From contig CATNEN010000039.1 of NCBI GenBank assembly GCA_950097015.1, forward strand, positions 5,906,501-5,970,500: DNA of 64,000 nt. The letters are read 5' to 3'. Below the pieces are notes generated by a model. It worked only from the letters and a program-made list of their open reading frames with translations, did not search any database and was not told where the DNA came from. The position numbers and the translations under genes are program-made. Positions 1-10,014 of the stretch are shown here, one piece after another; position 1 is the stretch's first letter; each line of letters starts with the position of its first letter. The stretch comes from Macrostomum hystrix. Its lineage: Eukaryota > Platyhelminthes > Macrostomidae.

Positions 1-109
1 CATGACAGATGAAAATTTTGTGTATTATACAGCCCTATGCTTCTCGACAATAATTGAGAACACAAAACTGATCCGTGCAACTACGAGTAAAAGCTAATTG
101 GTTTGTTAC

Positions 110-420
110 CTGATAAAAAACGTGACGGATGTGACCCACGCGCCGCACCAGATGAACTTGTCGCCCATGGCTCGGTAGAACGACTGAATCGGCGATTTTT
201 TGTAGTAGCGACCGATGACGTATTCAACGAGGAGCATTGGTGTGGACCAGAGGAACAGGAAAATTATCCAGGTGGCCAAGAAGATGAGAGTCCCCTGGCT
301 GGCGCTGTTCTGGGCGGCAATTCTAGGAAAGCGCCAGACATTTCCTGTACCGACGACCGTGCCAAGGCACGAAAAAATGATGCCGGCCGTCGAGCTGAAC
401 TCCTTCTTCTCCTCCGTCAT
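110..420 (-). CDS. SLC6-type (neurotransmitter:sodium symporter) transporter, first coding exon, partial
   Basis: Minus-strand exon with ATG at 420-418 and a GT donor at 109-108 (ends ATC AG|GTAACA). The rest of the gene lies beyond the left edge. About 104 residues begin MTEEKKEFSST. TM1 follows with the NSS signature GTGNVWRFPR, the unwound helix that binds sodium and substrate. A second hydrophobic segment, LIFLATWIIFLFLWS, runs into PMLLVEYVIGRYYK, matching the TM2 to IL1 region of the family. The family couples Na+ (often Cl-) to uptake of amino acids, amines or osmolytes at the plasma membrane. Substrate cannot be judged from this exon. The RIAAQNS stretch after WRFP looks more like the divergent, prokaryote-like NSS members than the monoamine or GABA transporters. 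No promoter was recognised upstream. Confidence 0.82.
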
Positions 421-1752
421 CGCTTGATGAGGCCGCTTACCTGGCGTAAGGTTTTAGATCTTGGAATACTTGCTTGGCATTGTTATCAAATTTATTCAGG
501 TGAAAGGTAAAAGTAATTTACAATTACTGGGATGATACTCAAAGTTTAGTCCATTAAAAACTCACCTGCTTATTTAGCAAAGGTACTAAATTTACTAAAC
601 TAATTTCGTTCTGCGAAGTCTCAGTCAGTCCCAGATCAGTCCTCACACTAAGAGTCAACGAAAAGCTTTGCTTGGCGAGAGGTCGCATTTTGGCAGATAT
701 TTATATCGGACAAAAAAACTGACTCTGCATGACTAAATGAATGCCCTATGTTGCTCGGATAAAGAGCTGAAATGAATAAACAAGGCGACAGGGCTGCAGC
801 GCGTAGATAAGCGAGCCATTTTTTCTGTTTTAAAGTTTTTTTCACCGAACGACCGCGCTGAATTCTCAAGAAAATCTTTTTGCAGCAATTCAACGACGAT
901 AAAGTAAATAGGTTGCACACAGGTGCGCAGATCGAATGGTAGAAAATGTAAATCGGTCTTAACTGTGTATTTTACTGCTAGGCAACAAAAGCTACCACAT
1001 TTCTTCGCCCTAAGTTACAGGTAACTCAGCCATACTCGTCGAACTCTGTTGCAGTAAAGGCAATCGAAGTTCTGCCTCGAGCACTGATAAGTTATTTAAT
1101 CATTGATTTAAATTTTAGGACTTTGCACAAGACGCATTGGAGTTGAATATAATTTTATGAAACTATGAGTGCAGTCTCAAGTATAATTTCAGTTTTCTGT
1201 ATCTGAGGCCGAAGTGCTCTACGGCATTTCTGAACTGCTTAACCTGACCTGTGAAGTTTGGTTGTGTCCTTTTGATGCTCAAATTTAAGAACAAGACGAT
1301 TTTTTCTGAAACAAGACTTGTTACTATCAGTAACTAGATAGTTAGAAGCTATTGTTTTCTGGCAGAAAATGTTTCTTATATTAAACAAGGTTAACGAAGC
1401 TCAGGGCTTCAATAATGATTTCATTCACGAGGTAGATTTAATTATATTTTTTATTGCACCTGAGCCTCCAAATAACACGAACCAGCTGTTCTAAAACTAG
1501 AAATTTCGTCATCAGTCTTTTATTTTAATTGTTTTTTCAGTGAGTTAGCCTTAAAAAAGGAGAACTTTTACAGACGTATGCCTGGCGAAATGCTAAAAAT
1601 AAACTTTTAAAAGCAGCATTAGAAAGCATCTATTGCGAAATAATATCGAGCCCCCCAAGTTGACCATCCACGTGGTCTGTTTCGCCTCATTACAGCGTAC
1701 ACAAATTTTATCAGGCAGCTTCTTACCGCAAGCAACTTACCGACTTCTTACC
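421..1752. other. intergenic, no gene recognised
   Basis: Moderately AT-rich sequence between the SLC6-type exon and the 24-bp minisatellite. Short open frames near 650-920 lack coding character and splice context. I see no RNA gene or mobile element. Confidence 0.5.
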
Positions 1753-2003
1753 GACTCTGGCTACTGTCTGTGCTGTGACTCTGGCTACTGTCTGTGCTGT
1801 GACTCTGGCTACTGTCTGTGCTGTGACTCTGGCTACTGTCTGTGCTGTGACTCTGGCTACTGTCTGTGCTGTGACTCTGGCTACTGTCTGTGCTGTGACT
1901 CTGGCTACTGTCTGTGCTATGACTCTGGCTACTGTCTGTGCTATGACTCTGGCTACTGTCTGTGCTGTGACTCTGGCTACTGTCTGTGCTGTGACTCTGA
2001 CTC
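1753..2003. repeat. minisatellite, 24-bp unit, about 10 copies
   Basis: Tandem units built on GACTCTGGCTACTGTCTG plus six bases. The only frequent variant is G to A in the last third. The unit is a multiple of three, so all frames stay open and give artificial SGYCLCCD and TLATVCAV repeats; I do not regard these as proteins. Confidence 0.95.
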
Positions 2004-2637
2004 TGCTTCGTAGATCAGTAATAATGTAGGACACAAGTTCTCATGGTCTGAGCATGCTCCTTGCCTCGTCTAAATTTAGTGTGCCCTTATCTGCTCAGCT
2101 CTGGCTTGCACGCATTGCGGACTGCGCCGTTCCAAGAAAATTTCGCGATAAATCCGGAAGTTTTGCGGAGACTGCGACAGACACACACAAGTCAGGAAGG
2201 AGTTGTTGTTAACTCTAGCTTCTCAGCTCTGATTTGGAGCTGGCTGAGCTATGAAAGAGAGAAAGATTGTTGGCTGCTTGTTTCGACATCAGCAAAGTCT
2301 GACAATAAATTGACGGATGTGGGAGCGACACAAAAGGGACTTGGGTGGTGTCGGATATTGCCTGGCCTCAGAAGGGGCTGTAAGCTCAAGGCTTAGGGAT
2401 AACAGAAGGCTTGACTCCCTGAGACTGCTGGCGCGGGTCTTGTGCTTAATTCCTTGTTAATTTGCGGCACCAAAAACCGTCATACAATGGCTCAGCGGCC
2501 TAGAGCGGCTTCCGTTCTCTTTTCCTTGCCTCTCCAGTCACCCGTTTTCGGAATGGAATGGCAACTCATCCCAACCAGGCCACCGGTAATCCCCAGCTAG
2601 CTGTAAACAAGGGAAAAGAAATTGGAAAGCCGCTCGC
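2004..2637. other. intergenic, upstream of neuropeptide-like gene
   Basis: No recognisable coding exon. The open frame at 2061-2396 has no homology I can name. The 3' end of this stretch is probably the promoter region of the gene starting at 2751. Confidence 0.4.
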
Positions 2638-2645
2638 TATAAATA
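2638..2645 (+). promoter_or_regulatory. TATA box of the candidate neuropeptide gene
   Basis: TATAAATA followed by GGGGC lies 113 bases before the ATG at 2751. Transcription would be expected to start about 30 bases downstream, near the ACTCATCG at about 2678-2685, leaving a short 5' UTR. Confidence 0.7.
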
Positions 2646-2750
2646 GGGGCCTCCACCAGAAGCTACAGGCCTGGCAGACTCATCGCTCTTTAAAGTTAAA
2701 CTTTAGCTAGTTAACTTGAGGCTCGAAAAACGATAGGAAAAACTGGTGCC

Positions 2751-3285
2751 ATGCGCTGTCTGCAGATTCTGCTTCTGCTCTGCCTGTTGGTCTGCTGGAC
2801 TTGCAGCGGTTCTCAAGCTGGTTCTCGTGAGTACAAAGGATTCGAACCAAACTCGAATTGGATGATCATTTTATGTGCATTCTAAATTTTACAGATTCCG
2901 ATTGGGATGAGGCAGCAGAAGGGTGAGTTGTGCGTTTGGCTGTCTTATGTATCCCAATCAATTGTAACCCTGGTCTGCATGAGTAAGTTCACCGCGTGAC
3001 GTCATTAGGCAGATTATACAGTTTGGGACTGTCTCCCCTCCCGAAATATTTTCCAGCCCTGACGACGAATTCGGCCGCGATGAAGGCCGCGACTGCCGCC
3101 TGGTCTGTCATCCGCGCCATGGCTCTGGACGCAGGCACCACCCGTTGGACCTGAGCAAGCGCCCGTTTGGCGCCCTGTTCCGGCCCAAGAATCGGCCCCC
3201 GTCGCCGGAGTCGGACCGCAAGAAGCGACCATTCGGGCCGCTGTTCAGACCCATTGGGCGCAACCACAGACGACGCGATGATTGA
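2751..3285 (+). CDS. candidate neuropeptide/prohormone precursor (PFGxLFRP repeats)
   Basis: Three exons read by eye: 2751-2826, 2895-2922 and 3057-3285. Introns are GT..AG and phases agree (1, then 2), giving 110 residues. The N-terminus MRCLQILLLLCLLVCWTC is a strong signal peptide. An acidic spacer and a two-Cys stretch (CRLVC) follow. Two related peptides each sit behind a basic site: KR-PFGALFRP-KNR, and KKR-PFGPLFRPI-GR. The second has the Gly-Arg layout that yields a C-terminal amide, so the likely product is PFGPLFRPI-NH2. The end is basic (RNHRRRDD). Signal peptide, paired dibasic sites, repeated core and amidation glycine together are the standard layout of a secreted neuropeptide precursor. 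I do not recognise the PFGxLFRP core from a named family. An antimicrobial peptide is a less likely alternative. Confidence 0.7.
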
Positions 3286-3631
3286 GGCTTGAGACGAGTT
3301 TGAATTAACTTCAGCAAGGCCGACTGAACTTAAAGGCGTGAAACCGCATGTTTTGGACATTTTACCTTGTACTTTAACGTACGTGACTCCAACAGAGATG
3401 CACCATCCACGCTAAATCAGAAAATGGTAGACAGATAATTAAAACGTAAATTTACAGGACACTCTCTTGACATGACATTGTGCCCTTGTCATTGCTCAAC
3501 CAGTCAAATGATTTTGCGCCTTATTTCTGATTCTGAATGAAAGTAAAGAGGCAAATAAGTTCGAAGATCTAATACTATTGGTTCAGTGATACAGATCGAG
3601 GCCTATGGTAATATTTAAATCTTTCGAGCGT
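3286..3631. other. short intergenic between convergent genes
   Basis: 3' flanks of the plus-strand peptide gene and the minus-strand reductase. I see no further feature. Confidence 0.5.
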
Positions 3632-6241
3632 TTAGGTATTGTGAGAGGCAGCCGATGCTTCAGCAGGAAATTTCCTGGCGTATTCAGGTGTTGTAGGAAC
3701 ATAGCCGTGTCGGATGAGGCTGTGAGCTGTGTCCGCAATGCTTTGACCCAGGTCCATCGGCTGGACACGCAGAAGTTCGCGCATCTGAAGACGAAGGCGA
3801 GTGGTTCACGTAAAGTATGCGGCACACAGCTGAACGCATGCAAAAAGCACAGGCGCACAAACCTTGGAGTTGTCGTACACGGACTCGCAGCCAAGACCGT
3901 ACAGCAGCTGCGACACATCGGACCTGAAGTAGCCGATCAGGCGGATGAGCATGTCCGGAGCGGACCTCAGCGGCACCCGGTAGCCGAGCGGGCCCAGCTG
4001 CTCATGAAGGATGACGGCAACATCGCGCAGGCCCAGAGTGCCAGTGTTGACAATCACTCTCTGACCGTCCGTGTCGGAAGTTTTCAGAGCGCTCAGGTGC
4101 GCTTTGGCAACGTCGCGCACATCGATGCAGGGCAGGCACACCTGTGGCAGCTGAGGCGCCTCGCGGTTCAGAATGAAGCGAATCAGGTTGAGCGAAGTGC
4201 TGTAACCGCTCTGGGTCAGCAGAGGCCCGATCACGATGCCTGGGTTGATGCACACCAAACCGAAGTGCGGGTCTGGCCTCAGATTGAGTCGATTGGGGTG
4301 GTTTTGCGATCACTGCGATCTCTTTTACAAGTTAATTTTGATATTTGGCACTTAAATAAACCGCCATACTTTTGATCGCCTTGTAGAGCCTCCAGGCTTC
4401 TTTCTCAGCCAGGGTTTTGCTGGTCTCGTAAGTCAGACCCAGAGGACGATTTTCAGTTTCGAACCAGACGCTCTCGTCGTAGATGCGACCTTTCACACCC
4501 ATGATGCCTGAAGGTGTTTCAGGGCAGTCAAGGGCGTGAGTGAAAGGTTAGTAGGTTTGTAGGTTAGTAGGTTTGCGCTGCTCTGTTCAGGGCTTGTCAG
4601 TGTCGACAGAATTCAAAAAGATCGCATTTAAACGTATTTGCTGTCGCTGCTACCATTTTTTTCCTGGAATGTACAGGCTTTTGGTCGCTAAGTGAAGTAC
4701 TCTTAAAATAAAAAATCTAATGATTCTCTCATTTGCTGCTGGCGCCGCTCTATTAGCAACAACTTTTACTCTAGCACACACCTAAGCTAGTGATTAAGAG
4801 TAAATTTTTATGCGTTAAAAATTGACAAATTATTTTGCTCTCAAGCAACAGCTCAGAGCTTTTGCGCTCTTGCTCGGGAGCAAATTTTACCTATGTTACC
4901 TACGAGTATTAGCTCATTTTTCTGCATGCGGCCCAAATGTTAGGATGCATGCCACATAGTACAATACGATCGCTAGGTTACTAGGAGTGCGAACCCACCC
5001 GCTATGCTGGCCACTGAGGAAGTCACGACCAGCTTCTTGACGGATTGAGTGGCGGCCACAGCCTCGATGACGGCCCTGGTACCGTCGATGGCCGTTCGCA
5101 GGGTGACGTCGGCCTCGGCCTGATTCCGCGGCACTCGCTCCGGGAAGCTGCTGGCCACATGCACCACGAACTGGCAGCCGTTCACCAGGTCGGGCCAGCG
5201 GATCGTCTTGTCCAGCAGGTCAGCTTCGACGAACTCGACTCGATCGGCCGGGTACTCGGCCAGCACGGCCTTCAGCTGACTCACCTTTGTGTTGCCAGCC
5301 GATGTTAAATTTCTGGCGGTAACGCGTAGGTTGAACCCGTCGCCTAGCAGCAGCTTGGCAACGTGGCTGCCAATGAACCCCGTAGCTCCTGTGAGCAGAA
5401 CCAGACCTGAGCAGGATGGGGTTCGCTGGCAAGTCTGTCTGTGCTCAATTCACTGCCGCAAATTAAAGTTTTAAAGGCCAATATCTTTAACGAAGAGCGG
5501 GAAACTGCATTTCTTAGAAAATGTTTAAGAGGCTGGTTTTTGCCAAAAATACACTGTGGAGATGAAAAAAATAATTTTTTTTGCAAATGGCGATCTTTTT
5601 TATGGAACCGGATCCAAGTCCGCATAACATTTTACTTCAATAAATTTTATAATACTATATTCCTGAACTGTTAGTATTCATGCTTTTTCGATTACTACAC
5701 CTATGTTAACAACATTAACAGGGTGTAAACATGCAATTCTAAGTAAGTCATAGGACTAGAGAGTAATTAATTAATTATCGTTAATTAATTAACTTGATCA
5801 CTGATCAGAGAATAAGAAAACTAAAGCTAATTCCGAGCGGTTTTTTGCTTTTTTGGGCTGAATGCAATTTTAAACACATCAAACAAAGTCACTAATTTGT
5901 TGCAGAAAGTGACAATCTTTGTTGAGTATTCTTTGGGGTAAAACTAGCCTCCTCTACATTTTCTAAGAAACGCATGCCTTGTATTGCAAAAAATCCAAAA
6001 ATTTAATTTAGTCTTGAGGCAAAAGGGGTGGCCACTTAGTCGTATTATAGTCGGTGAACCATCAATGTATCTGAATTCGAGTGTATATTTGCTGTGCGCG
6101 AGACACGGAACCGCAAAATCGTTTCTCAGCCGCATATAACAGCAGCTAGTGTGAAATGCTGCTGCCAATCAATGCTAAAGTTTGTCTACAAAAACACTAA
6201 TATGTGTGTCGTATGTAAAGCTCACCTTGACTGGATGGCAT
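3632..6241 (-). CDS. DFR-like extended short-chain dehydrogenase/reductase
   Basis: Five minus-strand exons: 6226-6241, 4999-5406, 4370-4507, 3863-4272 and 3632-3784. They sum to 1125 bases (374 residues) with consistent phases. Exon 1 carries only MPSSQ plus one base. Exon 2 holds the Rossmann motif TGATGFIGSH, an acidic DLLD stretch and the TSSVASI active-site strand. Exon 3 holds the catalytic YETSK (YxxxK). Exon 4 has INPGIVIGP and the substrate side. Exon 5 completes YDNSK-MRELL and ends HNT. This is the layout of the NAD(P)H-dependent dihydroflavonol-4-reductase/cinnamoyl-CoA-reductase-like family. In animals it reduces unknown carbonyl substrates, probably in the cytosol. Length is normal for the family (about 330-380). 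The substrate is not predictable; no signal peptide or membrane segment is visible. Confidence 0.88.
4508..4998. other. intron 2 of the DFR-like gene
   Basis: Contains no minisatellite array, unlike most introns in the window. AT-rich with no other feature recognised. Confidence 0.6.
5407..6225. other. intron 1 of the DFR-like gene
   Basis: 819-bp AT-rich intron between the 16-base first coding exon and the Rossmann exon. A small palindromic TTAATTAA cluster lies near 5768-5795. No mobile element recognised. Confidence 0.6.
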
Positions 6242-6533
6242 TCTATAGATCTTGAATTAGTGAAACTTGAATTAGTCTAAAACTGCCAAATTATTTATCA
6301 ACTTTCTCAGCTTGCAGCGAGCTAAAACTGACAAGTTATCAGCTTCGCCAGGTTGCCATGCTATAGCCAAGAAGTTGCTATGTACAAATCATTGGACAGT
6401 GACTTTTCGGCTGATAAGATACGGGTGCAAGGCTTTGCTAACTTATCATTCACATTGATTTGAACCTAAAAAAAAGTGCGGTTAGCACCAGCCTTCACAG
6501 TTTCACAGTCCGCAATGGCCGAGGTCGCACAGG

Positions 6534-6974
6534 TTAAAGCAAAATCGAATTCCAGCTCATATCGCGATCAGTCGGACAGGCCGATCGGGCGGATGCGGTT
6601 GGCATAGCAACTCGTTTAAACACTTGCAGTCCCGCACAGTCGCCCAGGTGTTGAAAGGCCAACGAGGCGCCGGTGTCGTCTGGCTGGCAGAAGCACCTGT
6701 CCGCTGAGCCTGGGTCCGCCATGCAAGCAGTGCTCCCAGCTGAGTCAAGCCTACTAAAGCGGGCCAGTGTAGCCTGTGGACCAGAGAGTCGGTAGATGAG
6801 TTGGACCAGGTCAGCTTGAGCTGCCAGCTGGGGACACGCGGCTGCCACTCTGCTCAGCAGCTCGGCTTTGAGACTCCCTGCTGGCTCATTGCTGGCTGCC
6901 AAATCTTTAAACAAACTTCTTCCAGACGCAGTTACGGCTAGAAGAAGTAGAGAAAGCAGCTGATGAAGAGACAT
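6534..6974 (-). CDS. small secreted cysteine-containing protein, unknown function
   Basis: Single open frame of 146 residues. I chose the ATG at 6974 over the upstream ATG at 7010 because MSLHQLLSLLLLAVTASG is then a clean signal peptide. The mature part has six cysteines: AACPQ, STACM, DRCFC, GDCAG and SACPT. The region before them is helix-rich. No domain is recognised. It is preceded on the same strand by a TATA element at 7048-7053, which favours a real, probably tissue-specific secreted product. A downstream intron cannot be excluded. It could be a gland or mucus protein, but that is a guess. Confidence 0.6.
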   Translation of the reverse strand: MSLHQLLSLLLLAVTASGRSLFKDLAASNEPAGSLKAELLSRVAAACPQLAAQADLVQLIYRLSGPQATLARFSRLDSAGSTACMADPGSADRCFCQPDDTGASLAFQHLGDCAGLQVFKRVAMPTASARSACPTDRDMSWNSILL

Positions 6975-7045
6975 GACTCTGGAGTGTCTCAATTTTGCAT
7001 AGAGGCTCACATGAGTTAGTCTTTGCTAGCACAATGCCAGCTCCA

Positions 7046-7055
7046 CTTTATAAAG
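7046..7055 (-). promoter_or_regulatory. TATA box of the small secreted protein gene
   Basis: Palindromic CTTTATAAAG about 75 bases before the minus-strand ATG at 6974, giving a plausible start near 7020. Confidence 0.55.
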
Positions 7056-7531
7056 TTATGGTGTAATTTCCGCGAGAATAGGTCCTAATTTAGCATAGAA
7101 TAATGAGCAGCGCTATTTGGGTCGTATTACGCGTTGCTAAATTTAGACACCCAATCTCTTACCTGCATGCCAAGTTGATGAAGCAGAGGGGCCAGCTAAT
7201 TATAAAACTGATATTGAATGCTTCAGCTCGCACTTTCATGAGGATATTATTATTTTTTGCAAGATCTTGGCCGCTGATGCTGCTATAGGCGTGTTTCTCC
7301 TACTCGATGTGTGCGTGTTGTGTCAACTAATAATAGCGCAAGGTCATTCTGCATTTGGCTTTTCAATATGGCAAAAGTTCTGTATTCGAGTGTCAAATTT
7401 TAAATAAGGCTTTCCAGTGCTGCTGCTGCTGTTACTGAAAACGAGGTAGAGGCTGCGCTAAAATTAGACTTAATTGAAACCGAAAATTCTCACCCAAATT
7501 TGAGTTTTTATACCAGAAGTACTGACTAGTC
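7056..7531. other. intergenic, no gene recognised
   Basis: Sequence between the secreted-protein promoter and the 15-bp array. The short frame at 7103-7288 has no support. Confidence 0.4.
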
Positions 7532-9696
7532 AGGGACTAATTACTGAAGGACTGATTACTGAAGGAATGATTACTGAAGGACTGATTACTGAAGGAATGA
7601 TTACTGAAGGAATGATTACTGAAGGAATAATTACTGAAGGACTAATTACTGAAGGAATGATTACCGAAGGAATGATTACTGAAGGACTGATTAATGAAGG
7701 AATGATTACTGAAGGACTGATTACCGAAGGAATGATTACTGAAGGACTGATTAATAAAGGAATGATTACTGAAGGACTGATTACCGAAGGAATGATTACT
7801 GAAGGACTGATTACTGAAGGAATGATTACCGAAGGAATGATTACTGAAGGACTGATTAATGAAGGAATGATTACTGAAGGACTGATTACCGAAGGAATGA
7901 TTACTGAAGGACTGATTACTGAAGGAATGATTACCGAAGGAATGATTACTGAAGGACTGATTAATGAAGGAATGATTACTGAAGGACTGATTACCGAAGG
8001 AATGATTACTGAAGGACTGATTACTGAAGGACTGGTTACTGAAGGACTGATTACTGAAGGAATGATTACTGAAGGAATGATTACTGAAGGAATGATTACT
8101 GAAGGACTGATTACCGAAGGAATGATGACTGAAGGACTGATTACCGAAGGAATAATTACTGAAGGACTGATTACTGAAGGAATAATTACTGAAGGACTGA
8201 TTACTGAAGGAATAATTACTGAAGGACTGATTACTGAAGGAATAATTACTGAAGGACTGATTACGGAAGGACTGATAAATGAAGGAATGATTAAGAAAAT
8301 CTGATTATTGAAGAACTGGTTACTGAAGGACTGATTACCGAAGGACTGATTACCGAAGGACTAATAACTGAAGGACCAATAACATAAGGACTGATTACCG
8401 AAGGACTGATTACTGAAGGACTAATAACTTAAGGACTGATTACCGAAGGACTAATAACTGAAGGACCAATAACATAAGGACTGATTACCGAAGGACTGAT
8501 TACTGAAGGAATGATTACCGAAGGAATGATTACTGAAGGACTGATTACCAAGGGAATGATTACGGAAGGACTGATTACTGAAGAACTGATTACTGAAGGA
8601 CTCATTACTGAAGAACTGATTACTGAAGGACTGATTACTGAAGGACTGATTACTGAAGAACTCATTACTGAAGAACTGATTACTGAAGGACTGATTACTA
8701 AAGAACTGATTACTGAAGAACGGATTACTGAATGACTGATGACTGAAGACTTAAGGGCTGGTTACTGAAGGACTGATTACTGAAGAACTGATTACTGAAG
8801 AAATGATTACTGAAGACTTAAGGGCTGGTTACTGAAGGACTGATTACTGAAGAACTGATTACTGAAGAAATGATTACTGAAGACTTAAGGGCTGGTTACT
8901 GAAGGACTGATTACTGAAGAACTGATTACTGAAGAAATGATTACTGAAGACTTAAGGGCTGGTTACTGAAGGACTGATTTCTGAAGAACTGATTACTGAA
9001 GAACGGATTACTGAAGGACTGATTACTGAAGAACTGATTACTGAAGAACTGATTACTGATGAACTGATTACTGAAGAACTGATTACTGAATGACTGATGA
9101 CTGAAGACTTAAGGGCTTGTTACTGAAGGACTGATTAGTGAAAAACAAATTACTGAAGGACTGATTACTGAAGGACTGATTACTGATGAACTGATTACTG
9201 AAGAACTGATTACTGAAGAACTGATTACTGATGAACTGATTACTGAAGAACTGATTACTGATGAACTGATTACTGAAGAACTGATTACTGAATGACTGAT
9301 GACTGAAGACTTAAGGGCTTGTTACTGAAGGACTGATTACTGAATGACTGATGACTGAAGACTTAAGGGCTTGTTACTGAAGGACTGATTACTGAAGAAC
9401 GGATTACTGAATGACTGATGACTGAAGACTTAAGGGCTGGTTACTGAAGGACTGATTAGTGAAAAAATAATCACTGAATAACTGATTACTGAAGAACGGG
9501 TTACTGAATGACAGATGACTGAAGACTTAAGGGCTTGTTAGTGAAGGACTGATTAGTGAAAAACAAATTACTGAAGGACTGATTACTGAAGAACGGATTA
9601 CCGAATGACTGGTGACCGAAGACTTAAGGGCTGGTTACTGAAGGACTGATTAGTGAAAAACAAATTACTGAAGGACTGATTACGGAAGGACTGATT
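7532..9696. repeat. minisatellite, 15-bp unit, about 2.2 kb
   Basis: Units are GGACTGATTACTGAA with variants (AATGATT, ACCGAA, AGAACTG). The left third (7567-8300) has no indels, so it forms an artificial 245-codon ITEGL/ITEGM frame. From about 8750 the array is organised as a 67-bp higher-order unit marked by CTTAAGGGCTGG, starting at 8751, 8818, 8885 and 8952, with less regular copies to 9650. Probably noncoding. Confidence 0.95.
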
Positions 9697-10014
9697 TCAG
9701 AGAGGTTCGTTTCCGAGGGGCTGGACTGTGTCAAAGCAATACAGCTGGAATGCAATTTATTCCATAGATATTTGCAATCGCATAAAAGGCAACTAAAGTA
9801 TCTGTTTGAACTCAGCATCAAGTGCAACTGATTAGCGAATATTCTATGGCCGAAATCAGAATTCAAGGCAGAAACTTTTCGTCTGGCCACAGATACTAAA
9901 TACCCTATTTAGTGTCTGTGCGTCTGGCTACAATTCGCGATGCTCTCTGCAGACCTGAATTAACCTTGTCATTCTATTCAAAAAAGATTACCCAAGAATT
10001 CTCTTAGAGCGCTT
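9697..10014. other. intergenic upstream of the membrane-protein gene
   Basis: About 320 bp with no recognised feature other than being the presumed promoter of the gene starting at 10015. Confidence 0.4.

Noticed and set aside
7567-8304. 245-codon ITEGL/ITEGM repeat protein
   Set aside because: Produced by a 15-bp noncoding minisatellite (multiple of three, no stops in the unit); no start context, splice context or continuation beyond the array.
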